Part shown: piece by piece, positions 41,415-50,711 of the stretch
Position numbering within the stretch: position 1 is the first letter of the stretch
Layout: every line of letters begins with the position of its first letter
DNA from: Plasticicumulans lactativorans
GTDB lineage: Bacteria > Pseudomonadota > Gammaproteobacteria > Competibacterales > Competibacteraceae
Assembly (NCBI RefSeq): GCF_004341245.1
Contig: NZ_SLWY01000001.1
Span: forward strand, 124,001 to 188,000
Length of the DNA: 64,000 nt
Reading direction: 5' to 3'
Translations under genes and position numbers: made by a program
Notes under the pieces: model-generated
Told to the model about the DNA's origin: nothing
Seen by the model: the letters and a program-made list of their open reading frames with translations, nothing else
Databases searched by the model: none

Positions 41415-43937
41415 TCAGCCGCGCGGCTTGGCGCGGCGCGTCGGGGTGGCGCTCCACGGGTCGTCGGGCCAGGGGTGGCGCGGGTAGCGGCCCTTCAGTT
41501 CCTTGCGCACCTCGGGGTAGGTGCGGTCCCAGAAGCCGCGCAGGTCCTGGGTGACCTGGATCGGGCGCTGCGCCGGCGACAGCAGGTGCAGCGTCACCGC
41601 CACGCGGCCGTCGGCGATGCACGGGGTGTCGGCGAGCCCGAACAGCTCCTGCAGCTTCACCGCGAGCACCGGCGGCGCGCCGTCGGCCGCATAGGCGAGG
41701 CGCAGGCGCGAGCCCGACGGCACCTCGAGGTGGGTCGGCGCGAGCGCATCGAGGCGCTGGCGTGCCGGCCAGGGCAGGCGCGCCTGCAGGATCGCGGCGA
41801 GGTCGAGCCGGGCCAGGTGCTCGCGGCGGGTGATGCCGTCGAGGCAGGGTTCGAGCCAGTCGTCGAGGCTCGCCGCGAGCGCGGCATCGGCGACGTCGGG
41901 CCAGTCGCCGCCGACGTCCCAGGCGCGCAGGCTCAGCACCCGCGCCTGCCAGTCGCGCAGCGCCGGCGTCCACGGCAGCGCGTCGAGCCCCAGGCGTTCG
42001 ACGCCGCTGCGCATCGCCGCGCGCAGCCGCGCCGGGTCGACGCGGGCGAGCGGCTGCGTGCCCAGCAGCAGCTCGCCGAGGCGGCGTTCGCGGCGCGCCA
42101 GCACCGCCTGCTCGCGCTCGTCCCAGCGCACCGTGGCGAGCTCCTCGATGCGCCCGGCGAGCGCGGCTTCGACGCCGGCGAGCTCGAGCGGCGCGGCGAG
42201 GAAGATGCGCGCCTCGGTGTGGCCGGCGTCGAGCGCGGCGACCGCGAGCCAGTCGCTGCCGGCGAGCGGGTCGCCCTCGCGCAGCCGCGCGCCGCGGCCG
42301 CCGGCGAGCTGGTAGCGGTCGACCGCGCCGTCGCGGCGGCGGGCGACGCGCTCCGGGTAGGCGGCGGCGACCAGCGCCGCCAGTGCCTGGGGGTCGACGT
42401 GGGCGCCGGCGCCGTCGTCCGGCGCGACGTCGAGGCGCTGGCGGTAGGCGCGCGCCGCCTGCGCGGCGCGGGTGCAGGCGGCGGTGTCGGCACCGAAATC
42501 GCGTGCGGCCTGGCGGCCGCGCGCGGCGAAGGCGCGCAGCGCCTCGACGCGCAGGCCGAGGTCGGCGCTGCGTGCGGCCTCGCCGCGCAGCACGTCGCGC
42601 TCCTCCAGCAGCGCGGCGAGTTCGCAGGCGAGCGTCGCCTGGCCGTCGGCGACGCCGCGCAGCAGCAGGTGGCCGAGCCGCGGGTGCACGCCGAGTGCGG
42701 CGAGGCGCCGCCCGGCGGCGCTGATGCGGCCGTCGCCGTCGAGTGCGCCGAGCGCGCCGAGCAGCTCGTGCGCCTGCGCGAGCGCGCCGGGGTTCGGCGG
42801 GTCGAGCCAGGTCAGCGTGGCCGCGCCGGCGCCCCACAGCGCGAGTTCGAGCGCGAGCGGGGCGAGGTCGGCTTCGAGGATCTCCGGCACCGTGTACGGC
42901 GCCAGCGTGCGCTGCGTCGCCTCGGTCCACAGCCGCAGGCAGCGGCCGGGGCCGAGGCGCCCGGCACGGCCGGCGCGCTGCTCGGCGGCGGCGCGGCTGA
43001 CGCGCACCGTCTCCAGCCGCGTCAGCCCGCTGACCGGGTCGAAGCGCGGCACCCGCGTCCAGCCGCCGTCGATCACCGTGTCGACGCCGGGGATGGTCAG
43101 GCTGGTCTCGGCGATCGGCGTGGCGAGCACCACCTTGCGCCGGCCGTCGGGATCGGGGTCGAGCGCGCGCTGCTGCTCGGCCTGGCCGAGCTCGCCGTAG
43201 AGCGGCAGCACCGCCAGCGCCGGCGCGTGCTCGGCGATGAGCGCCTGGGCGCGGCGGATCTCGCCGCCGCCGGGCAGGAAGGCGAGCACGTCGCCGCCGT
43301 CCGGGTGCTCGCGCAGCTCGGCGAGCACGCCGCGCGCGACCGCCTCGGCGACCGTGTCGGCGGGTTCGCGGGCGAGGTAGCGCAGCTCGACCGGGTGGGC
43401 GCGGCCGGCGCTGGCGACGATCGGCGCGTCGCCGAGCAGCGCGGCGATGCGGGTGCCGTCGAGCGTCGCCGACATCACCAGCAGCTTCAGGTCCTCGCGC
43501 AGGCCGAGCTGGGCGTCGCGTGCCAGCGCCAGCGCGAGGTCGGCGTGCAGGCTGCGCTCGTGGAACTCGTCGAAGATCACCAGGCCGACGCCGTCGAGCG
43601 CCGGGTCGGCCTGCAGGCGGCGGGTCAGGATGCCTTCGGTGACGACCTCGACGCGGGTGGCGCGCGACACCCGCTGCTCGAAGCGCACGCGGTAGCCGAC
43701 GCGGCCGCCGGGGGCCTCGCCGAGCAGCGTGCTCATGCGCGTGGCGGCGGCGCGCGCGGCGAGGCGGCGCGGTTCGAGCATGACGATGGCGCGGCCGCCG
43801 AGCCAGTCGGCGTCGAGCAGCGCGAGCGGCACGCGGGTGGTCTTGCCGGCGCCGGGCGGGGCCTGCAGCACCACCGCCGGGTGCGCGGCGAGCGCCGCGC
43901 GCAGCGCCGGCAGCGCCGCGTCGATCGGCAGCTCCAT
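41415..43937 (-). CDS. hrpB: ATP-dependent helicase HrpB
   Basis: HrpB is a DEAH-box RNA-helicase-like protein; the E. coli enzyme is linked to peptidoglycan synthesis regulation. The 840-residue protein has Walker A APPGAGKTT (about residue 27), DEFH box IFDEFHERSLHADL, SAT motif MSATLDG, and motif VI RAAAEQRAGRAGR, then helicase-associated domains and the HrpB-specific C-terminal domain (SPAQRPIQVTQDL, FWDRTYPEVRKELKGRYP). The ATG at 43937 begins the conserved region. It is 11 bases from the isochorismatase-fold gene upstream. Confidence 0.95.
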   Translation of the reverse strand: MELPIDAALPALRAALAAHPAVVLQAPPGAGKTTRVPLALLDADWLGGRAIVMLEPRRLAARAAATRMSTLLGEAPGGRVGYRVRFEQRVSRATRVEVVTEGILTRRLQADPALDGVGLVIFDEFHERSLHADLALALARDAQLGLREDLKLLVMSATLDGTRIAALLGDAPIVASAGRAHPVELRYLAREPADTVAEAVARGVLAELREHPDGGDVLAFLPGGGEIRRAQALIAEHAPALAVLPLYGELGQAEQQRALDPDPDGRRKVVLATPIAETSLTIPGVDTVIDGGWTRVPRFDPVSGLTRLETVRVSRAAAEQRAGRAGRLGPGRCLRLWTEATQRTLAPYTVPEILEADLAPLALELALWGAGAATLTWLDPPNPGALAQAHELLGALGALDGDGRISAAGRRLAALGVHPRLGHLLLRGVADGQATLACELAALLEERDVLRGEAARSADLGLRVEALRAFAARGRQAARDFGADTAACTRAAQAARAYRQRLDVAPDDGAGAHVDPQALAALVAAAYPERVARRRDGAVDRYQLAGGRGARLREGDPLAGSDWLAVAALDAGHTEARIFLAAPLELAGVEAALAGRIEELATVRWDEREQAVLARRERRLGELLLGTQPLARVDPARLRAAMRSGVERLGLDALPWTPALRDWQARVLSLRAWDVGGDWPDVADAALAASLDDWLEPCLDGITRREHLARLDLAAILQARLPWPARQRLDALAPTHLEVPSGSRLRLAYAADGAPPVLAVKLQELFGLADTPCIADGRVAVTLHLLSPAQRPIQVTQDLRGFWDRTYPEVRKELKGRYPRHPWPDDPWSATPTRRAKPRG

Positions 43938-43948
43938 GGCGGGCCGGC

Positions 43949-44494
43949 TCAGCGGATGAAGTCGCGGCTGACGGCGCGGAAGGTGTCGGTGCCGGCGCGC
44001 TCCAGCCACTCGAAGGCGACCATCTCGCGGCTGACCACGCCGCAGCCGGCGTCGCGCGCGCGCTGCAGCGCGAGTGCCTGGTCGCCGACACGGCGCGAGC
44101 CGACCGCCTCGGCGACCAGGAACACCTCGAAGCCCTGCGCGCGCAGGCCGAGCGCGGTCTGCAGCACGCAGACGTGAGCCTCGGCGCCGGCGATCACGCA
44201 CTGGCGCCGGCCGCCGGCGGTCAGCCGCGCCGGCAGCGCGGGCTCGGCGGCGGCGTTGAAGCAGAGTTTCTCCAGCGTGGCGCCGGGCGGGATCAGCGCC
44301 GCCAGCTCCGCCACCGTGCGGCCGAGCCCGCGCGGGTACTGCTCGGTGGCGAGCACCGGCACGTCGAGGCGCGCCGCCACGCCGAGCAGCCAGGCGGCGT
44401 GCGCGACGACGTCCGCGCCCCGGTCGAGCGCGCCGACCAGGCGCTCCTGCAGGTCGATGATCAGCAGCGTGGCGTGTTCGGCGCGCATCAGCAT
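43949..44494 (-). CDS. Isochorismatase-family hydrolase (YcaC-like)
   Basis: A 181-residue cysteine hydrolase of the isochorismatase fold. The catalytic triad is visible: Asp in LLIIDLQERL (about residue 14), Lys in LEKLCFN and Cys in GAEAHVCVLQTAL. Members hydrolyse varied amides or vinyl ethers; the substrate here cannot be read. The ATG at 44494 has GGAG 7 bases upstream and continues MLMRAEHATLL. It precedes hrpB on the same strand and is divergent from the membrane-anchored response regulator. Confidence 0.88.
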   Translation of the reverse strand: MLMRAEHATLLIIDLQERLVGALDRGADVVAHAAWLLGVAARLDVPVLATEQYPRGLGRTVAELAALIPPGATLEKLCFNAAAEPALPARLTAGGRRQCVIAGAEAHVCVLQTALGLRAQGFEVFLVAEAVGSRRVGDQALALQRARDAGCGVVSREMVAFEWLERAGTDTFRAVSRDFIR

Positions 44495-44652
44495 CAAAGG
44501 GCTCCGTTGGCAAGCGGTGGATTTGCAAACATCAGTTTCGCATGCGATGCGCGCAAACCGCACGGGGATGCGTTTCGCGGCGGGCTGGCCTAACAATACC
44601 CGGTGCCGGCCCGGCGGACGTCGCCGGCAGGGGCCGGCTTGGGACGGGGGGC

Positions 44653-45768
44653 ATGGTGCTGAAAACGGCGTTGGTGGTGGACGATTCGCGGCTCGCACGG
44701 CTGGCGCTGACGCGCACGCTGGAGCGCCACGGCTGGCGCGTCGAGCAGGCGGCATCCGGCGCCGAGGCGCTCGCGGCACTGCGCGCCCGCCAGCCCGACG
44801 TGGTGTTCATGGACGTCACCATGCCCGAGATGGACGGCTTCACCGCGGTTTCCCACATCCGCAACGACCCCGCGAGCCAGGACATCCCGGTGGTGATGTG
44901 CTCGGCCGAGGAGACCGACCAGGTACGCCGGCGTGCCGCCGCCTGCGGCGCCTACGCCTTCCTGTCGAAGTCGTCGAGCGACGAGGGCATCGAACGCCTG
45001 CTCGGCGACCTCAGCGTGACGGTCGGCCGCGACAGCGTGCCGCCGGCCCCGGCTCCGGCTCCGGCTCCGGCCGTCGCCCCGGTCGCTGCTGTCCCGGCCG
45101 AGCCGCCGCCCGTGATGCCGGCAGCGGCCCCCGCGCCCGTCGCCCCGCCGGTGGCAGTGGTGGCGGAGACGACGGCCGCCGGGATCGACGCCCGGGTGCA
45201 CGCGGCGGTCGAACGCGCGCTCGCCGGGCAGCGCGCGGCGCTCGAGGCGGCGGTCGCCGCGGCCGTGCTCGCGCGCCTCGAGGACCACGGCCCCGAGGGC
45301 TGGGAGGCGCGCATCGGCCAGGCCTGGGGCGAGCGCGTCGAGCGCCAGGCGGTGGCGGCGGCGCGCGAGGCGGCGCTCGCGCAGGCGGCGCAGGCGGCGG
45401 CACGGGAACTCACCGAACGCCAGGGCGAGTGGCTGGGCGTGGTGGTGCGCTCGCTCGACAGCGGCCAGATCGGCGCACGCCTGCACGAGCTCGCGAGCGC
45501 CGCGGCGGCGAGCGCGGCGCGTCAGCAGGTGGCGGCGCTGCTGGTCGAAGTGCGCGAGTCGGTGTTCGCCGCGGTGCAGAACGAGCTGTCGGCACTGCGG
45601 CGCGAGCGCGAGACGCTGCCGTCGCCGCGCGCCTTCGAGGACCTGCGCAGCGAGGCGCGCGGTGCCCGGCGGCGCGCCGAGGAGGCGCTCGCGCGCAGCC
45701 GCAACGCGCTGATCGTGCTCGCGATCGGCGCCTTCGCCGCGATCCTGTCCTCGGTGCTGCTGCGCTGA
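44653..45768 (+). CDS. Response regulator with coiled coil and C-terminal membrane anchor
   Basis: A 371-residue protein. Receiver domain (1-125) has D10, D11, phosphoacceptor D54 in VFMDVTMPEM and Lys in AFLSKSSS. A Pro/Ala-rich linker (about 135-175) follows, then a long Ala/Glu/Arg-rich helical region (about 180-345) that looks like coiled coil, and a hydrophobic segment (ALIVLAIGAFAAILSSVLL) at the extreme C terminus. There is no DNA-binding or enzymatic output domain. The layout suggests a tail-anchored scaffold that brings a phosphorylation switch to the membrane. No histidine kinase is adjacent. Confidence 0.82.
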   Translation: MVLKTALVVDDSRLARLALTRTLERHGWRVEQAASGAEALAALRARQPDVVFMDVTMPEMDGFTAVSHIRNDPASQDIPVVMCSAEETDQVRRRAAACGAYAFLSKSSSDEGIERLLGDLSVTVGRDSVPPAPAPAPAPAVAPVAAVPAEPPPVMPAAAPAPVAPPVAVVAETTAAGIDARVHAAVERALAGQRAALEAAVAAAVLARLEDHGPEGWEARIGQAWGERVERQAVAAAREAALAQAAQAAARELTERQGEWLGVVVRSLDSGQIGARLHELASAAAASAARQQVAALLVEVRESVFAAVQNELSALRRERETLPSPRAFEDLRSEARGARRRAEEALARSRNALIVLAIGAFAAILSSVLLR

Positions 45769-45780
45769 GTGCGCGCCGGC

Positions 45781-45803
45781 GACGGCCGCCCCGGCGGGCC
45801 GTC
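45781..45803. terminator. Hairpin after the membrane-anchored response regulator
   Basis: GACGGCC (45781-45787) pairs with GGCCGTC (45797-45803) around a 9-base loop, 12 bases after the stop. No T-run follows, so terminator activity is uncertain. Confidence 0.35.
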
Positions 45804-45995
45804 CCCGGTCGCCGGCAGCGGCCAGCGCGACAAAAGTTGACCTAGCCTTACGGCGGGCGTCGGGGTGCGGCTTTTACCATCCCGTCGTCCGCCGCCGCGC
45901 CTGCGGGGCGTCGGCGCCCCGGCGCCGGACCCCGGCCGTCGGCGGCCGAGGGAGCGGACCCGAGTGCCATCCAGCCGCCCTTCGAGGAGACCGCC

Positions 45996-48620
45996 TTGCC
46001 GAACACCCCGCGTGGCAATGCCCGGACCGCCCCGGCGCCGAACCCGCCGCCTTCGCGTCTGCGCGGCGTGCAGATGCCGGCGCTGCTCGCCCTCGTCGTC
46101 GGGGTGCTGCTGAGCGCCGCGGTGTGCGCCTGGCTGCTCGCGCTGGAACAGGAGCGCGCGCAGACCCAGTTCGAACGCGCCGCGCGCGACCGCTTCCTGT
46201 CGCTCGCGCTCGAACTCGAACAGAGCCTCAACGCGCTGCAGGGGCTGAGCGCGTACATGCGCGCCACGCCGAATGTCGGCGACGAGGCCTTCGCCGCCGT
46301 CGCCCGGCCGCTGCTCGCGCTGAGCCCGGCGCTGCAGTCGCTGGTGTGGGCGCCACGCGCCGAGGGCGCCGAGCGTTTCCCGGTGCTGCGGGTCTATCCC
46401 GCCGACGGCGCGCCGTTCGCGGCGGGCAGCGATCCCGCCGCCAACCCGGCGGTGGCCGCGGCGATCCGCACCGCGCGCGACACCGCCCGGGTGGTGCTGA
46501 GCGAGGCGGTGGCCGGGCCCAACGACACCCAGGCGCGCGTGCCGGTCGCGGTGATGCCGGTGTACCGCAACCTCGCCGCGTTCGCCGAGGAGAAGCGCCG
46601 CGCCGGCGAGTTCGCCGGTGTCGCGCTCGCCACGCTCGATCCGCGCCGGCTGGTCGAGGCCGCGCAGGCGCGGCTCGATCCGGCCAAGGTCGAACTGCGC
46701 CTGTTCGACCTGTCGGCGCCCAAGGGGCGGCAACTGCTCTACCACCCGCTGGTCGAGAACCTCGGCGCGCCGCTGGCCGGCTACCTCGCCGAGCCCGACA
46801 ACCTCGGCGGCATCGAGCGCCTCAGCCAGCAGCTCGAGCTCGGCCAGCGCCGCTGGCTGCTGGTGGCGACGCCGGTGGCCGGGCAGTTCCTGGCGCAGAG
46901 CGGCTGGCGGCCGTGGTGGGGGCTCGCGATCGGCCTCGCGCTGACGCTCGCGCTCGCCTTCTACCTGCACGGCGTGGTCGGGCGCAGCGCCCAGGTCGAG
47001 GCGATGGTCGCGCGCCGCGGCGCCGAGCTCGCCGAGAGCGAACGGCGGCTGCGCCAGATCGTCGAGCCTTCGCCCGACGTGCACTGGGTGTGCACCGTCG
47101 ACGGCGCGCTGCTCCTGTACGTGAGCCCGGCGTTCGAGCGCGTCTGGGGCTACGCGGTCGAGGCGGCGTTCGCCCGGCCGAGCCTGCGGCGCGAGTCGAT
47201 CTACCCCGACGACCGCGAACCGCTGCGCCGCGCCTTCCGGGCGGTGGCACAGACCGGCGGCTACGAGCTCGAATACCGGATCGTGCGCGCCGACGGCGAG
47301 GTGCGCTGGATCCGCGAGCGCGCGCACGCGGTGCGCGGGCCGGGCGACGAGGTCTACCGCATCGCCGGGGTGGCCGAGGACATCTCGCAGCGACGCGCCG
47401 CCGACGTCGGCCTGGTCGACAGCGAAGCGCGGCTGCGCGCGCTGGTGGAGGCGGCCGGCGACGGCATCATCACCGTCGACGAGGCCGGCGCCATCGAATC
47501 CTTCAACGCCACCGCCGAGCGCCAGTTCGGCCTGCTCGCCGCCGAGGTGCTCGGCCGGCCGCTGGTCGAGCGCATCCCCGGCTTCGATCCGCACCGGGCG
47601 CCGGAGCACGGCCGGCAGTGGGAGGGCGTACGCGGCAGCGGGCAGCGCTTTCCGGTGGTGGTGTCGGTCGGCGACATGGAGGGGCGCTCGGGGCGCTGCT
47701 ACGTGTGCATCGTCCACGACCTCACCGCGCTGCAGCAGGCGGCGGCGGCGGGGCTGCGCGAGCGCGACCGGGCGCAGGCGATCGTCGTCAGCCTCGAAGC
47801 GGCGGTGGTCACCACCGACCCCTACGGCCGCGTCGACTACCTGAGCCCGCGCGCCGCCGAGCTGATCGGCCGCGACGCCGCCGAGGCGCTCGGCCGCACG
47901 CTGCCCGAGGTGGTGCCGCTGCGCGACCTGCGCACCGGACGCGAACTCGAGGATCTCACCGTGCGCGCCGGCGGGCGCAGCGGCGGCTGCGTGCTGGTGC
48001 GCAGCGACGGTGCCACGGTGCCGGTGAGCTACACGCTGACCCCGGTGCGCGTGCCGGGCACGCTGATCGGTGGCGTGGTGCTGACGCTGCGCGAGGGCGC
48101 GGCCGCCGAGGCCGACGGGGCCACCGACGGCGCCGTCGCCGCCGCGGTGCTGGATCGCCCGGGCTTCGTCGCGCGCCTGGAGCGCGCGCTCGGCGACTCG
48201 CGCCTCGACGGCCGTGTGCACACGCTGATCTACCTGAAGCTGCGCCAGCTCGGCGTGGTTGCTGCGACCGACGGCGCGGAGGCGGTGGAGCGCGTGCTCG
48301 CCGAGCTCGGCGAGCGCCTGCGCGCCGCGCTGCCGGCCGGCGGCGCGCTCGGGCGCGTCGGCAGCGACGAGTTCGCGGTGCTCTGCGAGGGGCGTGCGCT
48401 GGCCGCCGCCGAACTGCTGCTGCCGGTGCTGCGCCACGCGGTCGAGGAGCACCGCGTCACCGTCCAGGGCCACCACCGGCTGTCGCTCAAGGCCGACCTC
48501 GGCGCGATCGCGCTCGACCGCGACTGCGGCGGGGCGCTGGAAGCGCTGGCGGCGGCCGACCTCGCCTGCCACCGTGCCCGCGCCGCCCGCGGCAAGGTGT
48601 CGGACGCCGCGACCGGCTGA
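45996..48620 (+). CDS. CHASE-PAS sensor with degenerate GGDEF domain
   Basis: An 874-residue membrane sensor. TM1 (about 27-48), an extracytoplasmic CHASE-type domain (about 50-310), TM2 (about 308-328), then three PAS/PAC modules (about 345-480, 485-590, 600-710) and a C-terminal GGDEF-like domain. The signature reads G789-S-D-E-F793, and the upstream metal/substrate motif (normally D-x-F-K-x-I-N) is not recognisable. It is probably an inactive or c-di-GMP/GTP-sensing domain. The TTG at 45996 has GAGGAGA 5 bases upstream. A kinase domain is absent. Confidence 0.87.
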   Translation: MPNTPRGNARTAPAPNPPPSRLRGVQMPALLALVVGVLLSAAVCAWLLALEQERAQTQFERAARDRFLSLALELEQSLNALQGLSAYMRATPNVGDEAFAAVARPLLALSPALQSLVWAPRAEGAERFPVLRVYPADGAPFAAGSDPAANPAVAAAIRTARDTARVVLSEAVAGPNDTQARVPVAVMPVYRNLAAFAEEKRRAGEFAGVALATLDPRRLVEAAQARLDPAKVELRLFDLSAPKGRQLLYHPLVENLGAPLAGYLAEPDNLGGIERLSQQLELGQRRWLLVATPVAGQFLAQSGWRPWWGLAIGLALTLALAFYLHGVVGRSAQVEAMVARRGAELAESERRLRQIVEPSPDVHWVCTVDGALLLYVSPAFERVWGYAVEAAFARPSLRRESIYPDDREPLRRAFRAVAQTGGYELEYRIVRADGEVRWIRERAHAVRGPGDEVYRIAGVAEDISQRRAADVGLVDSEARLRALVEAAGDGIITVDEAGAIESFNATAERQFGLLAAEVLGRPLVERIPGFDPHRAPEHGRQWEGVRGSGQRFPVVVSVGDMEGRSGRCYVCIVHDLTALQQAAAAGLRERDRAQAIVVSLEAAVVTTDPYGRVDYLSPRAAELIGRDAAEALGRTLPEVVPLRDLRTGRELEDLTVRAGGRSGGCVLVRSDGATVPVSYTLTPVRVPGTLIGGVVLTLREGAAAEADGATDGAVAAAVLDRPGFVARLERALGDSRLDGRVHTLIYLKLRQLGVVAATDGAEAVERVLAELGERLRAALPAGGALGRVGSDEFAVLCEGRALAAAELLLPVLRHAVEEHRVTVQGHHRLSLKADLGAIALDRDCGGALEALAAADLACHRARAARGKVSDAATG

Positions 48621-48626
48621 GCGCGC

Positions 48627-49418
48627 TCAGCGCGCGCGTGTCGGCACGGCGAAGGCGAGCGCGAACAGCAGCGCGGCGCAGACCACGATCGACGGCCCGG
48701 CCGGGGTGTCGAGGTGCAGCGAGGCGGCGAGGCCGCCGCCGACCGCGAGCGCGCCGAAGCCGCTGCCGAGCACCGCCATGCGCTCGGGCGAGCGCGCGAA
48801 GTGCCGCGCGGTGGCGGCAGGGATGATCAGCAGCGAGGTGATCAGCAGTACCCCCACCACCTTCATCGCCACCGCGACCACCAGCGCGATCAGCAGCATG
48901 AAGGCCAGGCGCACCGCGAACACCGGCACCCCCTCGACCCGCGCCAGCTCCTCGTGCACGGTCGCCGCGAGCAGCGGCCGCCAGATCGCCGCCAGCAGCG
49001 CCAGCGCCGCAAGCCCGCCGCCCCAGATCCACGCCAGGTCGCGCATGCCCACGGCGAGGATGTCGCCGAACAGGTAGCTCGACAGGTCCACCCGCACCGT
49101 TTCGAGCAGGGCGAGGCCGACCAGGCCGAGCGACAGCGCGCTGTGCGCGAGGATGCCGAGCAGCGTGTCGGTGGCGAGGCGGCGGCTGCGTTCGAGCAGC
49201 ACCAGCAGCAGCGCCGTCGCCAGGCACACGGCGAGCACGCCGAGGCCCTCGTCGACGCCGGCGAGCACGCCGACGGCGACGCCGAGCAGCCCCGAATGCG
49301 CCAGCGTGTCGCCGAAGTAGGCCATGCGCCGCCACACCACGAAGGCGCCGAGCGGGCCGGCGGCGAGCGCCACGCCGAGCCCGCCGAGCAGGGCGCGCCA
49401 GATGAAGTCATCGAGCAT
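48627..49418 (-). CDS. znuB: Zinc ABC transporter permease ZnuB
   Basis: A 263-residue ABC-3 family permease with about eight helices. It begins [24 protein letters not shown] and shows the conserved [15 protein letters not shown] and [16 protein letters not shown] segments typical of ZnuB/MntB. It forms the inner membrane channel for Zn(II) with ZnuC and the binding protein ZnuA. Its start overlaps the znuC end by 11 bases; order on the minus strand is zur-znuC-znuB. Confidence 0.95.
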   Translation of the reverse strand: MLDDFIWRALLGGLGVALAAGPLGAFVVWRRMAYFGDTLAHSGLLGVAVGVLAGVDEGLGVLAVCLATALLLVLLERSRRLATDTLLGILAHSALSLGLVGLALLETVRVDLSSYLFGDILAVGMRDLAWIWGGGLAALALLAAIWRPLLAATVHEELARVEGVPVFAVRLAFMLLIALVVAVAMKVVGVLLITSLLIIPAATARHFARSPERMAVLGSGFGALAVGGGLAASLHLDTPAGPSIVVCAALLFALAFAVPTRAR

Positions 49419-50175
49419 GGTCGTGCTCCGCGTCCTCGTGCAGCACCTCGCCGTGCAGGTCGTGGCGGTGATCGTGGTGGTGGTGGTAGACCGCCAGGTG
49501 GCGCACGCCTTCGAGCCCGAACAGCGCCCGGTAGGCCGGGTCGCGGCTGACGTCGTCGGGGTGGCCGGCGCAGCAGACGTGGTGGTTCAGGCACACCACG
49601 CGGTCGGTCGCGGCCATCACCAGGTGCAGGTCGTGCGACACCAGCAGGATGCCGCAGCCGCGGCGGTCGCGGATCGCCCCGATCAGCTCGTAGAGCGCGT
49701 ACTGCCCGGCGACGTCGACCGCCTGCACCGGCTCGTCGAGCACCAGCAGCGCGGGCCGGCGCAGCAGCGCGCGGGCCAGCATCACGCGCTGCAGTTCGCC
49801 GCCCGAGACGCTGTGCAGCGGGTTCCTGAGCACGTGTGCGGCGCCGGTCTCGGCGAGCGCGGCGCGCACCGCCGCGCGCGGGGCCGGGGTGCCGAGGGTG
49901 ACGAAGCGCTCCACGCTGAGCGGCAGCGTCTCGGCCACCACCAGGCGCTGCGGCACGTAGCCGATGCGCACGCCCGGGCGGCGCCAGACCGTGCCGCGGT
50001 CGGGGGCGAGCAGGCCGAGCGCGACCTTGACCAGCGTCGACTTGCCGGCCCCGTTCGGGCCGATCAGGGTGACGATCTCGCCGCCGGCGAGGTCGAGGTC
50101 GACGCCGTCGAGCAGGGTGCGCCGCCCGCGCGTCAGGCTCACGCCGTGCAGGCGCAGCAGCGGCTCGCCGCTCAT
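49408..50175 (-). CDS. znuC: Zinc ABC transporter ATPase ZnuC
   Basis: A 255-residue ATPase: Walker [10 protein letters not shown] (about 39-47), signature [13 protein letters not shown], Walker [13 protein letters not shown] and switch His in [10 protein letters not shown]. The last ~25 residues are His-rich ([12 protein letters not shown] and a final HDHAR), as in ZnuC proteins that may sense or buffer zinc. Its ATG overlaps the zur stop by four bases and its end overlaps znuB. Confidence 0.95.
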   Translation of the reverse strand: MSGEPLLRLHGVSLTRGRRTLLDGVDLDLAGGEIVTLIGPNGAGKSTLVKVALGLLAPDRGTVWRRPGVRIGYVPQRLVVAETLPLSVERFVTLGTPAPRAAVRAALAETGAAHVLRNPLHSVSGGELQRVMLARALLRRPALLVLDEPVQAVDVAGQYALYELIGAIRDRRGCGILLVSHDLHLVMAATDRVVCLNHHVCCAGHPDDVSRDPAYRALFGLEGVRHLAVYHHHHDHRHDLHGEVLHEDAEHDHAR

Positions 50176-50624
50176 GCCGGGGCGTCGCGGCAGGCGGCGC
50201 AGCGGCCGAGGATCTCGACCATCTGCGTGCGCGCGGCGAAGCCCACCGCGGCTGCGGCGCGGACGATGCCGTCCTCGACCTCGTGGCTGTCGAGTTCGCC
50301 GACGCAGCCGCACCGCTCGCAGATCAGGAACTGGCCGCCGTGGTGTTCGGCCGGGTGCGAGCAGCCGATGAAGGCGTTGAGCGAGGCCAGGCGGTGGACC
50401 AGCCCCTGTTCGAGCAGGAAGTCGAGCGCGCGGTAGACGGTGGGCGGTGCGCCGGGGCGGCCGTCGTCGCGCAGCACGTCGAGGATCGCGTAGGCGCCGA
50501 TCGGCCGGGCGCTGGCGCAGACGATCTCCAGCACCCGGCGGCGCAGTTCGGTGAGGCGGGTGCCGCGGGCTTCGCACAGCCCTTCGGCGGCGGCGAGCGC
50601 GGCGGCGCAGTCGTTGGCTTGCAT
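50172..50624 (-). CDS. zur: Zinc uptake regulator Zur (Fur family)
   Basis: A 150-residue Fur-family repressor. The N-terminal winged helix (about 15-85, with [20 protein letters not shown]) binds [15 protein letters not shown] and the C-terminal CAAC pair form zinc sites. Zur with Zn(II) represses zinc uptake genes. It is the first gene of the zur-znuC-znuB operon and faces znuA across an operator-like perfect palindrome, so it is probably autoregulated. Confidence 0.94.
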   Translation of the reverse strand: MQANDCAAALAAAEGLCEARGTRLTELRRRVLEIVCASARPIGAYAILDVLRDDGRPGAPPTVYRALDFLLEQGLVHRLASLNAFIGCSHPAEHHGGQFLICERCGCVGELDSHEVEDGIVRAAAAVGFAARTQMVEILGRCAACRDAPA

Positions 50625-50655
50625 GGGACCGGGTCCACGGTTGCGGATGGTGAAT

Positions 50656-50685
50656 GTTATACAGTAACGTGTGTTACTGTATAAC
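50656..50685. promoter_or_regulatory. Zur operator (perfect 30-bp palindrome)
   Basis: GTTATACAGTAAC (50656-50668) and GTTACTGTATAAC (50673-50685) are exact inverted copies separated by GTGT. It is AT-rich in a very GC-rich region and lies midway between the divergent zur and znuA starts. It contains the GTTATA...TATAAC elements of gammaproteobacterial Zur sites, so one operator probably controls both directions. Confidence 0.88.
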
Positions 50686-50711
50686 CTTGCTGAATCCCGG
50701 AGTCTGCCGCA

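Noticed and set aside
45837-45842. TTGACC as a -35 for the PAS sensor gene
   Set aside because: No -10-like sequence lies 15-19 bases downstream.
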